Source of the DNA: JAUZOB01 sp963692465
GTDB lineage: Bacteria > Bacteroidota > Bacteroidia > Bacteroidales > Prolixibacteraceae
DNA length: 64,000 nucleotides
NCBI GenBank assembly: GCA_963692465.1
Contig: OY829943.1
Span: 2,976,001-3,040,000 of the forward strand
Reading direction: 5' to 3'
The translations under genes were made by a program, and so were the position numbers. Under the pieces are notes generated by a model. That model was not told the origin of the DNA, searched no databases, and saw nothing but the letters and a program-made list of their open reading frames with translations. Below, in pieces: positions 62,959-64,000 of this stretch. The first letter of the stretch is position 1; each line of letters begins with the position of its first letter.

Positions 62959-64000
62959 ATGAAATTGAAATTTTTTTTGTTACTGATCATGTCGCTTGTT
63001 CTTGTTAAGGTGCAGGCGGCTTCTGGTAAAACGGGAGAGGATGTATTGGGGCTGATTCCCAGACCTCTTTCAGTGATTACCGGACACGGGACTTTTACGT
63101 TTACTCCTAAAACCCGAATTATTGTTGAAAATGAAGAACAGATGCAGTCTGTTCCGTTTTTTACCGAACTGTTTCATCATGCTGCCGGATGGGAACCGAA
63201 AGTTGTTATCGGTGGTAGTCCTGTTGCAGGCGACGTGGTGTTTCGTACCGATCAGTCGCTTGATAAGGAGGCTTACACTTTAGAGGTTACCCCTTCACGG
63301 ATAGAAATAAGGGCTTCGGAACCAGTCGGGTTTTTTTATGCATTACAGACTGTCCGTCAGTTGCTTCCGGTGCAGATTGAACAGAATAAGTTGAATTCAA
63401 TCGTCGGGTGGAAAGTTCCGGTAGTCCGGATTAAAGACAAACCTCGTTTTGGCTGGAGAGGGTATATGCTTGATGTCTCTCGTCATTTCTTCCCGAAACA
63501 GGAGGTTGAGAAAATGATTGATATGCTGGCGATGCATAAAATGAATGTCTTTCACTGGCATCTTGTAGATGACAATGGCTGGCGAATTGAAATTAAGAAA
63601 TATCCGAAACTAACTGAAGTGGGCGCATGGCGTGTGAATCATGAGAATATGAGCTGGAGTGCTCGTCCGGCTCAAAAACCGGGAGAGAAAGCTACTTATG
63701 GCGGATTCTATACCCAGGAAGATATTCGGGAGGTGGTGGCTTATGCCAAAGCTCGTTTTATCAATATTGTTCCTGAAATTGAAATGCCTGCCCATTCGGT
63801 TGCCGCATTGACACCCTATCCTCAATTCTCTTGTACCGGTGGTCCGTTCACGGTCGCTACGGGGGGAATCTGGCCTAACATAAATATCTACTGTGCCGGG
63901 AATGACAGTACGTTTACTTTTCTTGAAGATGTGCTTTCGGAAGTGATGGATCTTTTCCCTTCCCAATATATTCATATAGGGGGAGATGAAGCGACCAAAA
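62959..64000 (+). CDS. Partial secreted GH20 beta-N-acetylhexosaminidase
   Basis: The gene runs off the window. A signal peptide (MKLKFFLLLIMSLVLVKVQA) precedes the GH20b domain (IPRPLSVITGHGTFTFTP) and the catalytic barrel starting at RFGWRGYMLDVSRHFF. MHKMNVFHWHLVDDNGWRIEI, IVPEIEMPAHS and IHIGGDEATK, with the catalytic Asp-Glu pair, are diagnostic. It releases terminal GlcNAc/GalNAc from glycans in the periplasm or at the surface. It diverges from the glycosylase gene across about 90 bases. Confidence 0.92.
   Translation, partial: MKLKFFLLLIMSLVLVKVQAASGKTGEDVLGLIPRPLSVITGHGTFTFTPKTRIIVENEEQMQSVPFFTELFHHAAGWEPKVVIGGSPVAGDVVFRTDQSLDKEAYTLEVTPSRIEIRASEPVGFFYALQTVRQLLPVQIEQNKLNSIVGWKVPVVRIKDKPRFGWRGYMLDVSRHFFPKQEVEKMIDMLAMHKMNVFHWHLVDDNGWRIEIKKYPKLTEVGAWRVNHENMSWSARPAQKPGEKATYGGFYTQEDIREVVAYAKARFINIVPEIEMPAHSVAALTPYPQFSCTGGPFTVATGGIWPNINIYCAGNDSTFTFLEDVLSEVMDLFPSQYIHIGGDEATK

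Overview
The window looks like chromosome from an anaerobic gut-type member of the Bacteroidales (Bacteroides/Parabacteroides/Dysgonomonas-like). Four things point there: a SusC/SusD pair, fimbrillin (FimA/Mfa) lipoproteins with DUF3575- and DUF5119-type partners, tyrosine recombinases carrying the YVARH-type box II, and promoters of the TTTG...TAnnTTTG class used by the Bacteroidetes primary sigma factor. I see no rRNA, tRNA or CRISPR array.

Layout. 1-7.7 kb: housekeeping and envelope genes (partial APH/RapZ-type phosphotransferase, DUF554, YdcF-like protein, DUF486, YgiD-type dioxygenase, SGNH hydrolase with a PKD domain, acyltransferase 3, DUF6266-like protein). 8.2-16.5 kb: a GH3 glycosidase with a consensus promoter, a remnant of an ECF sigma gene, a four-gene membrane/M48 protease operon, the intact ECF sigma gene, an ENPP-type phosphodiesterase and a choloylglycine-hydrolase-family amidase. 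16.6-19.5 kb: two tandem tyrosine recombinases. 19.5-20.2 kb: a gene-free AT-rich segment with two sets of inverted repeats, a candidate invertible control region. 20.2-44.2 kb: a long one-direction fimbrial locus with DUF3575, DUF5119, four fimbrillins, a glycine/serine-repeat fimbrillin, then seven tandem ~680-aa lipoproteins with a FISUMP-type C-terminal domain, interleaved with very small membrane-protein genes. A recent tandem duplication has left a readable junction.

44.4-47.05 kb: a compact three-gene module of an AbiEi-type antitoxin/regulator, a nucleotidyltransferase toxin of AbiEii type and a PP2C phosphatase. Two copies of a four-box operator with identical geometry precede it. 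This is the best candidate for an undescribed variant of a known system. 47.19-47.32 kb: a structured RNA candidate with mutually exclusive helices, ending flush against a start codon. 48-57 kb: a polysaccharide-utilisation locus (SusC, SusD, PA14-containing GH3) whose GH3 gene is split by a 1,275-bp IS3-family element. Removing the element and one ATC target copy restores the frame exactly. 57-64 kb: a truncated NigD-like gene, PepD, an AMMECR1 protein, aminopeptidase P, a cytidylate-kinase-like protein, a divergent uracil-DNA glycosylase and the start of a GH20 hexosaminidase.

All calls come from reading the sequence. No database search was run, and domain names rest on recalled family motifs.
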